Shown in pieces: positions 8,924-15,808 of a stretch of 64,000 bases of DNA. The translations under genes and the position numbers were made by a program. Position 1 is the first letter of the stretch; every line of letters begins with the position of its first letter. Under the pieces are notes generated by a model, which made no database searches, was not told the DNA's origin, and saw nothing but the letters and a program-made list of their open reading frames with translations. The DNA comes from JAWWOL01 sp963797535 (lineage in GTDB: Bacteria; Actinomycetota; Actinomycetes; JAWWOL01), in assembly GCA_963797535.1 (NCBI GenBank), contig CAWCPQ010000001.1, positions 2,170,001 to 2,234,000 of the forward strand, written 5' to 3'.

Positions 8924-9445
8924 GTGGACGACGTGATGAAGCCGGCTCAACCAAGCACCAGGGTCGACTTCGACGACTTCGTCGCCGTACGAGGGACCGC
9001 CCTGCTCCGGCTCTGCGTGGCCCTGACCGGTTCCGTCCCCGAGGCAGAAGACCTGCTGCAGGAGAGCCTCGCCCGATGCTTCGTCCGCTGGCGCAGGGTG
9101 TCGTCGCTGGGCAGCGTCGAGGGCTACGTACGCCGCGTCATCGTCAACCAGCACATCTCTGTCCGCCGTCGGCGCAGGCTCCACCTGGTCGACCTCGGCG
9201 CCGAGGAGCCGGACCCCGGCACGGACGCCACCGACGCGGTCGCGACCCGCATCTCGCTGGGACTGGCCCTGCGGGAGCTGCCGCCCCGGCAGCGGGTCGT
9301 CATCGTCCTCAGCTACTACGAGGACCTTCCGGACGCACACATTGCCGAAGCGCTCGACTGCACGGTCAACACCGTCAAGAGCCACCGAGCCAAAGCGCTC
9401 GCGAACTTGCGCCGGTCACGCGAAGTGGCCGCCATCCATGAATGA
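8924..9445 (+). CDS. ECF RNA polymerase sigma factor, SigE-family (actinobacterial)
   Basis: Protein of 173 residues from GTG 8924; an ATG at 8936 is an equal choice, and neither has a clear Shine-Dalgarno. Region 2 lies at about 15-85 (DFDDFVAVRGTALLRLC, then EDLLQESL and VEGYVRRVIVNQ). Region 4 lies at about 110-165, with the helix-turn-helix DAHIAEALDCTVNTVKSHRAKAL. This is the short sigma-70 subfamily common in actinobacteria, usually followed by a membrane partner. That is the case here: the next gene starts 10 bases after the stop and encodes a one-span protein. It sits 40 bases after the DevS-like kinase and could be co-transcribed with it. Confidence 0.94.
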   Translation: MDDVMKPAQPSTRVDFDDFVAVRGTALLRLCVALTGSVPEAEDLLQESLARCFVRWRRVSSLGSVEGYVRRVIVNQHISVRRRRRLHLVDLGAEEPDPGTDATDAVATRISLGLALRELPPRQRVVIVLSYYEDLPDAHIAEALDCTVNTVKSHRAKALANLRRSREVAAIHE

Positions 9446-9455
9446 GGAGCAGAAC

Positions 9456-10195
9456 ATGTCCGATCCGACCGCAGAGAGCCTGCACGACTCGCTGGCCGTC
9501 CTCGTGGGCGACCCGCGCCCGTCGGTCGATCTGGCTGCTCGAGCCAGGCGTCGCGGGACCAAGCTGCGCCACCAGCGGCTCGCCGGTGGGCTGACGGCCG
9601 TGGCGGTGGCCGGTGCCGTCTGCGTCCCCGCAATTGCCCTGGTACGGGACCAGTCCGGCGGCGGCGAGCCGTCGGAGCCGGCAGCGGCGGCGGTTCCAAG
9701 GCCGCCGACACCGCCACCGTGGACAAGGCAAAGTCGTCCGTGCTCTCGGGGGGCGGCAAGCACACCAGGAGCATCGGCCCCACGAGCGCGACCACGATCC
9801 TTCCTGGCAAGCTCAACGCGGCCGACAAAGCCCGCGTGCAGGCAGCGAAGGCTCTGCTGGGCAACGGATTCACCCTGCAGCGCACGGACATCGCGGTGGA
9901 CACGACCACCCGGGTGCACCGTGGCGCCGCGGCCAGCTTCATCGCCACCGCTGGCGGCGGCGTGGTAGCCGTCGAGTGGAGCACCGGGCCACACTCGACA
10001 ACCGGCAGCGCCACCGTGGGCGGAAAGCACGCGGTCGCAGGCGAGGCCGGGCAAGCCTCGGGGGCCATCCTCGTTCGAGGCGACACCGAGTGGGACGTCA
10101 AGGTGCTCCCTGGCTCAGCAGGCAGCGCGCCGATCTTCAGCTCCCGCGAAGCCGTCCAGTCGTTCCTGACCCGGCTCGCCGACGCCTCGTCCTGA
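9456..10195 (+). pseudogene. One-span membrane partner of the sigma factor, frameshifted
   Basis: The ATG at 9456 (after GAGGAG) opens a frame reading MSDPTAESLHDSLAVLVGDP, with a membrane span at about 42-63. It becomes low-complexity Pro/Arg-rich after about 9680. From there the -1 frame continues sensibly (GSGGGSKAADTATVDKAKSS) to the stop at 10195. The joined product would be about 246 residues: a short cytoplasmic N-terminus, one span and an extracytoplasmic domain, as expected for a protein paired with an ECF sigma factor. One base appears to be missing in a GC-rich repeat (about 9660-9695). Either the gene is broken, or the assembly lost a base, or frameshifting occurs. An anti-sigma role is inferred from context only. 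Confidence 0.75.
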
Positions 10196-10205
10196 CGGCA
10201 GTCCT

Positions 10206-10232
10206 GGCACCCGCACCTAGCTGCGGGGGTCC
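10206..10232. terminator. Bidirectional hairpin between convergent genes
   Basis: CCCGCA (10210-10215) pairs with TGCGGG (10222-10227) around a 6-base loop. A few further pairs across a bulge extend the stem to 10206/10232. It lies at the meeting point of the sigma-partner gene (+) and the DevR-like gene (-) and overlaps the latter's stop region. Confidence 0.45.
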
Positions 10233-10879
10233 TGACCACGCAGCTCGGTCGCGAGGACGGCGACTTGGGTGCGCCGTTGCAGGCCGAGCTTGCCGAGGAC
10301 GGCGGACACGTAGTTCTTGACCGTCTTCTCAGCCAGGAACATGCGCTCGCCGATCTGCCGGTTGGTCAGGCCCTCCCCGATCAGCTCGAGGATTCGCCGC
10401 TCCTGATCGGTCAACGCCTCCAGCGGATCCGCCTGCGCGACCGGGGTGCGCAAACGCTCGAGCACCCGAGCGGTCGCCTTGGGATCGAGCAGTGACCCAC
10501 CGGCGGCGACCGTGCGCACGGCGCCGATCAGGTCCGAACCGCGAATCTCCTTCAGGACATAGCCGGAGGCGCCGGCCATGATCGCGTCGAACAGCGCCTC
10601 GTCGTCGGAGAACGAGGTGAGCATCAAGCAGGCCAGCTCGGGCATCTGCGACCGCAGCTCACGACAGACCGAAACACCGTCGCCGTCGGGCAGCCGCACG
10701 TCCAGGACGGCGACCTGCGGGCGCAGCGCCGGCACCCTGGCGAGGGCCTCCGCCGCTGTCGATGCCTCGCCGACGACGGTCCAGCCCGGCTCGGACTCCA
10801 GCAGGTCCTTGACTCCCCGCCGAACCACCTCGTGGTCGTCGAGCAGGAAGATCCGCAGAGTTGCGACGTCATCACTCAT
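10217..10879 (-). CDS. devR: NarL/LuxR-family response regulator, DevR/DosR-like
   Basis: Protein of 220 residues. The receiver domain has Asp14-Asp15, phospho-acceptor Asp60 (VAVLDVRLPDGDG), Thr88 and Lys110. The LuxR helix-turn-helix is at about 155-205 (LTNRQIGERMFLAEKTVKNY). The segments 'DDHEVVRRGVKDLLESEPGW' and 'MFLAEKTVKNYVS' match mycobacterial DevR almost word for word, so orthology is well supported. It would be phosphorylated by the DevS-like kinase (7274-8884) and bind the palindromes at 3634, 7222 and perhaps 10900. It is divergent from the universal stress protein gene, whereas in M. tuberculosis these genes are co-directional. Confidence 0.95.
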   Translation of the reverse strand: MSDDVATLRIFLLDDHEVVRRGVKDLLESEPGWTVVGEASTAAEALARVPALRPQVAVLDVRLPDGDGVSVCRELRSQMPELACLMLTSFSDDEALFDAIMAGASGYVLKEIRGSDLIGAVRTVAAGGSLLDPKATARVLERLRTPVAQADPLEALTDQERRILELIGEGLTNRQIGERMFLAEKTVKNYVSAVLGKLGLQRRTQVAVLATELRGQDPRS

Positions 10880-10899
10880 GCGACGACTGTCCCACGGTG

Positions 10900-10919
10900 A
10901 CGGGACCTTTGACTCTGTG
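10900..10919 (+). promoter_or_regulatory. Weak DevR-type half-conserved site between devR and usp
   Basis: ACGGGACCTTTGACTCTGTG keeps the GGGAC half and the CTG of the second half seen at 3634 and 7222, but departs from them in the middle. It lies 42 bases before the usp ATG and 20 bases before the devR ATG, so it could serve both. Assignment rests on position and partial match only. Confidence 0.45.
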
Positions 10920-10961
10920 TCCTCACCGAGACCCGTACGAGATTGGTCTCAGGAGGTCATC

Positions 10962-11390
10962 ATGAGCACTGAGGCCGCCCGGGTTCACACCGGGATCAAG
11001 GACATTGTGGTCGGGGTGGACGCATCCCCCGAGTCCGTAGCCGCCCTGGAGTGGGCCATCTCGATGGCCAGGGTCACCGGCGCAGAGGTCACGGCCATCA
11101 TGGCCTGGGTTCCCGCGATGGCCTTCGGCTACGTGGATGTCGGGGACTGGCGCGAGTCGCAGGAGCGAGCGCTCATCGACGTCGTCAAGCTCGCGGAGCC
11201 GGACGATGTCACGGTCAACGTGCGCTTCGTCGACGGCTCCGCCGCTGGGGTACTCGTCGAGGCGAGCCGGCACGCGGACCTGCTCGTCGTCGGCAGCCGC
11301 GGAAGGGGCGCTGTCGCTGGTTTGCTGCTCGGATCCGTCAGCACGCACTGCGTCCGTCACGCGCTGTGCCCCGTGGCTGTACTGCCGTGA
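10962..11390 (+). CDS. Universal stress protein, single domain
   Basis: Protein of 142 residues. The ATG at 10962 has AGGAGG 5 bases before it, which overrides the longer open frame upstream. The UspA fold begins with IVVGVDASPESVAALEWA and ends with the ATP-binding signature GSRGRGAVAGLLLGSVSTHC (G-2X-G-9X-G-S type), so it belongs to the nucleotide-binding class. Such proteins are prominent in mycobacterial DevR regulons. It is divergent from the devR-like gene and overlaps the next gene by GTGA, so the two are translated together. Confidence 0.95.
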   Translation: MSTEAARVHTGIKDIVVGVDASPESVAALEWAISMARVTGAEVTAIMAWVPAMAFGYVDVGDWRESQERALIDVVKLAEPDDVTVNVRFVDGSAAGVLVEASRHADLLVVGSRGRGAVAGLLLGSVSTHCVRHALCPVAVLP

Positions 11391-12088
11391 GACCCCGGCT
11401 GGAGGCGGGGGCCGAGGCCGTCACCTCAACGGTCGGGCATCGCGTTGCCGCCCGGCGCACGTCGCTCGGGCTCGAGCGCGAGTCCGTGGCCCATCGTGCC
11501 GGCATGTCCGCCGCGTATCTCGCGTACGTCGAGGAGCAGGACGGCCGCCCTTCTGCCAGCGCGCTGCGCCGGCTGGCTGACGCACTGCACACGACTGTCG
11601 AGCACCTGTACGGCGAGTCGGCGCTGGACCCCGAGCTCAGCCTTTCCCGCAACCGGCCGACGGAAAGCGTCGGGCCGGAGCCCCGCAAGCACGCCGTGAC
11701 CAAGCTGACAGCACAGGAGTGCCACCTGCTGATGGGCTCCGTGCCGGTTGGCCGGGTGGCGTTCGTCGTCAACGGCCCCCCTGTCGTCCTGCCGGTCAAC
11801 TTCACTCTGATGGGAACCGAGATCGTCGTTCAAACCAGTGCGACCTCGCGCCTTGCCGAGGTGGCCAGGGGCCGGCGCCTTGTCAGTTTCGAGGTCGACG
11901 ACTTTGACGAGCACTACCGTCTCGGCTGGAGCGTCCTGTGCCACGGTCAGGCGACGCTGTCCATCGAAGCCGGCGATCAGGACCATCAGGCGAGCACGCT
12001 CAGGCCACCGTGGATCGGGGACGACCGGCACACCGTCGTGGTCATCAGGCCGACGGCGATCACCGGGCGCCGCATCGGCATCGCCTGA
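11387..12088 (+). CDS. XRE helix-turn-helix fused to pyridoxamine-5'-phosphate-oxidase-like domain
   Basis: Protein of 233 residues starting at GTG 11387, which overlaps the usp stop (GTGA). Residues about 15-75 form a lambda-repressor type HTH (VAARRTSLGLERESVAHRAG, then a SAAYLAYVEEQ recognition region). Residues about 100-232 form a split-barrel flavin-binding domain of the pyridoxamine-oxidase-like superfamily (CHLLMGSVPVGRVAFVVNGP, LPVNFTLMG). Proteins of this superfamily occur in mycobacterial DevR regulons, and the HTH suggests that DNA binding is linked to a flavin or F420 cofactor state. The actual ligand is unknown. It is the last gene of the stress island. Confidence 0.9.
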   Translation: MRPRLEAGAEAVTSTVGHRVAARRTSLGLERESVAHRAGMSAAYLAYVEEQDGRPSASALRRLADALHTTVEHLYGESALDPELSLSRNRPTESVGPEPRKHAVTKLTAQECHLLMGSVPVGRVAFVVNGPPVVLPVNFTLMGTEIVVQTSATSRLAEVARGRRLVSFEVDDFDEHYRLGWSVLCHGQATLSIEAGDQDHQASTLRPPWIGDDRHTVVVIRPTAITGRRIGIA

Positions 12089-12115
12089 ATGGACAAATCG
12101 GGTCACTTCATCCCA

Positions 12116-12144
12116 TTGACCACTTAGTTCATGACTTGTAGCCT
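12116..12144 (+). promoter_or_regulatory. Well-formed promoter in front of a decayed gene
   Basis: TTGACC (12116-12121) and TAGCCT (12139-12144) are separated by exactly 17 bases, and an AGGAG follows 8 bases before the ATG at 12190. This is one of the clearest sigma-A-type promoters in the window. It now drives only the remnant at 12190-12413 and, possibly, gtrA. Confidence 0.65.
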
Positions 12145-12189
12145 CACGGCGGCCACCTGCGACGCCCCGACAGAGCAGGAGCAATTCCC

Positions 12190-12413
12190 ATGCGCAGCAG
12201 GGTTTTCCGCTTCTCTCCGGCCGGCAAGGCGTTCCAGATCCGGACGTCCAACGACGCGGCCACCTGGACGACGATCTACAGCACGACCACCGGCACCGGT
12301 GGCACCCGGACGCTCAACGTCACGGGCACCGGCGCTAGGTACGGCTCTACGGCACGGCGAGAACTACTGGGCACGGGTATTCGTTGTGGGAGTTCCAGGT
12401 ATTCGGCAGCTGA
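12190..12413 (+). pseudogene. Remnant of an F5/8-type C (discoidin-like) carbohydrate-binding domain
   Basis: The start frame reads AFQIRTSNDAATWTTIYSTT and then TGTGGTRTLNVTGTG, a very common repeat-like ending of secreted galactose-binding (F5/8 type C) domains. After about 12335 the expected ending appears in another frame (YGTARTTGHGYSLWEFQVFG followed by TGA at 12411), interrupted by a TAG. Only the last part of the domain remains, directly behind a start codon and promoter. A large internal deletion plus an indel is the simplest history of a secreted glycosidase or lectin gene. The 12089-12489 stretch otherwise holds no gene. Confidence 0.75.
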
Positions 12414-12489
12414 GTCAAAGAGGGGCGTGGGTGGCTGCGCAGATGAGAACGTGACACCGTCTCGCGCGGCCACCGATAGACTCGGCGTC

Positions 12490-12984
12490 GTGTCTCTTTC
12501 GAGCAAGGTCCGTGAACTCTACGGAACCTTTCAACACCTGCTGCACGAAATCGGGAAGTTCGGCGTCGTCGGCGCCTTCAACTTCTTCCTCGACATCGCG
12601 CTGTTCAACCTGCTGCTGTTCACCGTGCTCGAGAACAAGACGCTGACCGCCAGGGCCCTTTCCACGACCGTGGCGGCGATCTCGTCGTACTTCATGAATC
12701 GGCACTGGACCTGGCGGCACACCGGCCGAACGAGCCTGGGCCGCGAGCTGCCCCTGTTCCTGCTGCTGTCAGCAGTCGGCCTCGCCATCTCGCTCGCCTG
12801 CTTGTACGTCTCGCACTACCTGCTGGGCTACGACAGCAAGCTCGCCGACAACATCTCGTCCTACTTGATCGGGCTGCCGCTGGCGATGCTGTGGCGGTTC
12901 TGGTCGTTCAAGCGCTGGGTGTTCATCTCCCCCAGCGGGTACGAGGCGACGCCGTTCGAGGCTGCGCTCCGTACGATCGAGTAG
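12490..12984 (+). CDS. GtrA-family membrane protein
   Basis: Protein of 164 residues from GTG 12490. It has four predicted membrane spans in the GtrA pattern, starting GKFGVVGAFNFFLDIALFNL, with the conserved SYFMNRHWTWR after span 2 and LWRFWSFKRWVF near the end. Family members help move polyprenyl-phosphate-linked sugars or carry out related cell-envelope glycan steps. The neighbouring PH-domain and birA genes reproduce the M. tuberculosis Rv3277-Rv3279c order as I recall it. The same frame is open back to ATG 12190 (264 residues), so a chimeric longer protein including the decayed binding domain is possible but less likely. Confidence 0.9.
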   Translation: MSLSSKVRELYGTFQHLLHEIGKFGVVGAFNFFLDIALFNLLLFTVLENKTLTARALSTTVAAISSYFMNRHWTWRHTGRTSLGRELPLFLLLSAVGLAISLACLYVSHYLLGYDSKLADNISSYLIGLPLAMLWRFWSFKRWVFISPSGYEATPFEAALRTIE

Positions 12985-12988
12985 GCGC

Positions 12989-13666
12989 TCAGTCCAGCTC
13001 GAACCGGAAGCCGACGCCGCGTACGGTGGCGATGTAGTTGCGGCGGCCGGCATTGTCACCGAGCTTGCGGCGCAGCCAGGACACGTGCATGTCCAGCGTC
13101 TTGGTCGAGCCCCACCAGTTGGCGTCCCAGACCTCCCGCATCAGGTTGTCGCGGGTCACGACCGAGCCGGCCTCGCGAACGAGGACCCGCAGCAGGTCGA
13201 ACTCCTTGCTGGTCAGCGGGATCTCTTCGCCGTGCAGCCAGACCCGCCGCGACGCCGGGTCGACCTTGACATGGTTGACCTCGACCGGGTCCGGGCGAGT
13301 GCGGCGCAGCAGGGCCCGGATCCGGGCCATCGCCTCGTCCTCGCGCAGCGGCCAGGTCACGACGTCGTCCGCGCCGGCGTCGAGGCTCAGCACGATCTCG
13401 TCCTCACCGTCGCTGGCGGAGACCATGATCACGGGCAGGTCGGCGGCCTGGACCCGCAGGGCTCGGCAGACCTCGAGGCCGCCGCCGCCGGCTCCGTCGG
13501 GCAGCCGGGCGTCGAGGACGACGAGGCCGGCGAAGCCCGCCTTGGCGGAACGCAGCAGGCTGGGGCCGTCCTTCGCCAGCGTCACCTGGTAGCCGTGCGC
13601 ACGCAGCGCCGCGGACAACGGGGTGGAGACCCCGGCGTCATGCTCCGCGACAAGGACAGCCGTCAT
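12989..13666 (-). CDS. OmpR/PhoB-type response regulator with degenerate receiver
   Basis: Protein of 225 residues from ATG 13666. The receiver (about 1-115) keeps Asp52 (VVLDARLPDG). However, the acidic pair is E-H-D (AEHDAG), and the conserved Lys of the KPF motif is Trp106 (VVTWPLRED). Phosphorylation-dependent switching may therefore be altered. The C-terminal winged helix (about 130-225) is intact (LTSKEFDLLRVLVREAGSVV, then VWDANWWGSTKTLDMHVSWL and RGVGFRFE). No kinase gene is adjacent, so it is an orphan. A TAGTAT sits 8 bases before the ATG, suggesting a leaderless start. It is convergent with gtrA, 4 bases apart. Confidence 0.93.
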   Translation of the reverse strand: MTAVLVAEHDAGVSTPLSAALRAHGYQVTLAKDGPSLLRSAKAGFAGLVVLDARLPDGAGGGGLEVCRALRVQAADLPVIMVSASDGEDEIVLSLDAGADDVVTWPLREDEAMARIRALLRRTRPDPVEVNHVKVDPASRRVWLHGEEIPLTSKEFDLLRVLVREAGSVVTRDNLMREVWDANWWGSTKTLDMHVSWLRRKLGDNAGRRNYIATVRGVGFRFELD

Positions 13667-13783
13667 GGCGCACATACTAAGAGCAACCGGACAAGTTCGG
13701 ACAGCGATCTCGAGGACCAACTACCATCACGGATTTGCTGACGAATCGTGACATAGCGGAACAGTGTCAGGGATCCAGCGTCG

Positions 13784-14305
13784 TTACTCCGCGTCGTCCC
13801 CGCCGCCCGGCCGAACCGCGTTCGCCTCTTCCACCAGGTCGGAGAGGTGCCGCTGAATCGTGGCGACATGGGGCACGTCACTCACGACGAGCTGACCCCG
13901 CTCGCCCCCCGACTCGATCAGCAGGGTGCCGCAGCCCAGCAACCGGTCGATCAGCCCGTGGGTGTAGGTGACGTCGTTCACCCTGGTCAGCGGGATGTCG
14001 CGCCCGGTACGGGTGATGACGCCGCTGCGGATGACCACTCGGCGACTGGTGACGATGAACCTGGTGGTCCGCCAGCGCAGCCACGGGAACAGACAGGCCC
14101 AGACGATCACGGCCAGCGCGAGCACCGCCACAGCGAGCTGAGCGTACTTGCGGCCGCTGAAGTCGAACATCGCGAAGAACGCCCAGCAGCCAAGCCCCAC
14201 CACGACCGGCAGCACGATCGCCGGAACGATCAACGCCTTCCAGTGCGGATGGGTGTCGACCACGAGTTCCTCGTCGTCAGCAAGCAGCTCGCTGTCCTTG
14301 ACCAT
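13784..14305 (-). CDS. Membrane protein with bacterial PH (bPH2/YdbS-like) domain
   Basis: Protein of 173 residues. Two membrane spans (about 25-47 and 55-75) are followed by a bacterial PH-like domain (TTRFIVTSRRVVIRSGVITR, then IPLTRVNDVTYTHGLIDRLL and a GCGTLLIESGGERG strand). Such proteins sit in the membrane with the domain in the cytoplasm; their biochemical role is not established. It lies next to birA and opposite gtrA, the same arrangement as mycobacterial Rv3278c. Confidence 0.92.
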   Translation of the reverse strand: MVKDSELLADDEELVVDTHPHWKALIVPAIVLPVVVGLGCWAFFAMFDFSGRKYAQLAVAVLALAVIVWACLFPWLRWRTTRFIVTSRRVVIRSGVITRTGRDIPLTRVNDVTYTHGLIDRLLGCGTLLIESGGERGQLVVSDVPHVATIQRHLSDLVEEANAVRPGGGDDAE

Positions 14306-14354
14306 TGCTTACTTTCCTTTCGCGCCCCGGACCGTCCTGGGCATCGTGGCACGC

Positions 14355-15179
14355 TCAGGTCGGGCGAAGGTGGAGGACGTCCGCTGCTGTGACCTCGTGC
14401 CGACCCTCGCCGTTGTCGATGACCAGCTGCCCACCGGCACCCACGTCGACCGCCGTACCCTCGATCACCCGCCCGTCCGGAAGCTCGGCGCGGACCGGCC
14501 TGCCGATCGTGGCCGACAGCGCACGGTACGGGCCGAGCACCAGATCGGCGGACCCGTCCGCGGCGACCCAGGCGCGGTAGGCGGCGCCCACGGCTCGCAG
14601 CACCGCCAGCAGCAGCGGACCGCGGTCGACCGGCTCCGGGCCTCGGCCACGTTCCAGCGCCAACGAGGTCGCATCGTCGCGGGGCAGCTCGTCCCGGCTG
14701 GTCGAGACGTTGAGCCCGATGCCGATCACCACCGCGTCGCCGACCACCTCGGCGAGCAGTCCGGCCAGCTTGCGGTCCTCGACCACCAGGTCGTTCGGCC
14801 ACTTGACCCGCACGACGACGTCGGTGCGGTCGATGACGGCGTACGCGGTCGCGCTCGCCACGAGCAGCGTGAGCAGGGGGAACCGTGCCGGGTCCACCGA
14901 TGGACGGAACAGCAGGGAGAACGTGAGGCCGGCCCGCGGCGGCGACACCCAGGAACGATCCAGCCGCCCCCTGCCCTGCTCCTGGCTCTCGGCCACGACG
15001 ACCAGGCCCTCGGGATGTCCGGACCTGGCAGCCGCCGCCACGTCAGCGTTGGTCGATCCGGTCGACGTCAGCACCCGGAGCCCGTGCCACAGCGCCACCG
15101 GATCCCGGACGAGGGCCCGGTTCAGCGCCGGCTCGGACAGCGGTGGACGGATCAGGTCGGCGAACGGCGAAGACGTCAT
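14355..15179 (-). CDS. birA: Biotin--[acetyl-CoA-carboxylase] ligase
   Basis: Protein of 274 residues, the short form without a DNA-binding domain. The biotinyl-adenylate loop is present as ESQEQGRGRLDRSWVSPPRA, followed by the catalytic KWPNDLVVEDRKLAGLLAE segment and GIGLNVST; a C-terminal SH3-like domain ends the protein. It attaches biotin to the carrier domains of acyl-CoA carboxylases. Because it lacks the N-terminal helix-turn-helix it should not repress biotin genes. The order PH-domain/birA is conserved in actinobacteria. Confidence 0.96.
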   Translation of the reverse strand: MTSSPFADLIRPPLSEPALNRALVRDPVALWHGLRVLTSTGSTNADVAAAARSGHPEGLVVVAESQEQGRGRLDRSWVSPPRAGLTFSLLFRPSVDPARFPLLTLLVASATAYAVIDRTDVVVRVKWPNDLVVEDRKLAGLLAEVVGDAVVIGIGLNVSTSRDELPRDDATSLALERGRGPEPVDRGPLLLAVLRAVGAAYRAWVAADGSADLVLGPYRALSATIGRPVRAELPDGRVIEGTAVDVGAGGQLVIDNGEGRHEVTAADVLHLRPT

Positions 15180-15241
15180 TCGCCGACCCTACGCAACCGG
15201 CCACGGCTCAAGAAATCCGACAAAAGACCGAGACCGAGACC

Positions 15242-15805
15242 ATGACGATGACCTCCAGGCCGCCGGTCGCACCCCCCGGCGAGGCTCCCCTCCGGCCCAG
15301 GATCAAGCCGTTGCACCAGGTGCTCGGCGCGGTGCTGGTCGTGGTCATCCTCGGGGCTGGCTGGATGATGCTCAAGCCCGCAGCGTCTGCTCCGACGGCC
15401 AAGACCGGCGTCGCCATCGGCAAGCCGCCGCACGTGAGCCAGGCGGCGACCTTCGCGACCGAGGGTGCCAGCGTGTGCGCGACGTTGAACGCGCACACCG
15501 CCAAGCTCGGCGACTACCCCCACGGCGCCAAGGCGCAGGCGGTCTACCTGCGCAGGGTCCTGGCCTACCAGAGCGCCGCCATCAAGGGGATCCGGGCGCT
15601 CCCGGCACCGCCCGCGGCCAAGGCAAAGCTGGCAGCGGTCTACGCGCAGCACGCGGCGCTGGACAAGGTCGGCCTGCAGGCGGTCAAGTATCTCAGGGCC
15701 GGCAACACCAAGGCCGCGGCCCCGCTGCTGATCAAGGTCAACACCCGCAGCACCAAGGTCAGCGCAGCGTACGTCGCTGCCGGACTGCCCACCTGCGGCA
15801 GCTGA
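15242..15805 (+). CDS. Membrane-anchored protein of unknown function
   Basis: Protein of 187 residues from ATG 15242 (a second ATG at 15248 is equally possible). One membrane span at about 25-47 follows a Pro-rich cytoplasmic tail. The outside part of about 135 residues is helical and Ala/Lys-rich, with two cysteines (SVCATLN and a C-terminal LPTCGS) that could pair. I do not recognise a named family. It is divergent from birA and its end nearly touches the convergent lpdA gene. Confidence 0.75.
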   Translation: MTMTSRPPVAPPGEAPLRPRIKPLHQVLGAVLVVVILGAGWMMLKPAASAPTAKTGVAIGKPPHVSQAATFATEGASVCATLNAHTAKLGDYPHGAKAQAVYLRRVLAYQSAAIKGIRALPAPPAAKAKLAAVYAQHAALDKVGLQAVKYLRAGNTKAAAPLLIKVNTRSTKVSAAYVAAGLPTCGS

Positions 15806-15808
15806 GGC

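Noticed and set aside
13749..13769. TGACA-N11-TGTCA as an operator for the 13666 regulator
   Set aside because: Arms of only 5 bp are expected by chance and no second site supports it.
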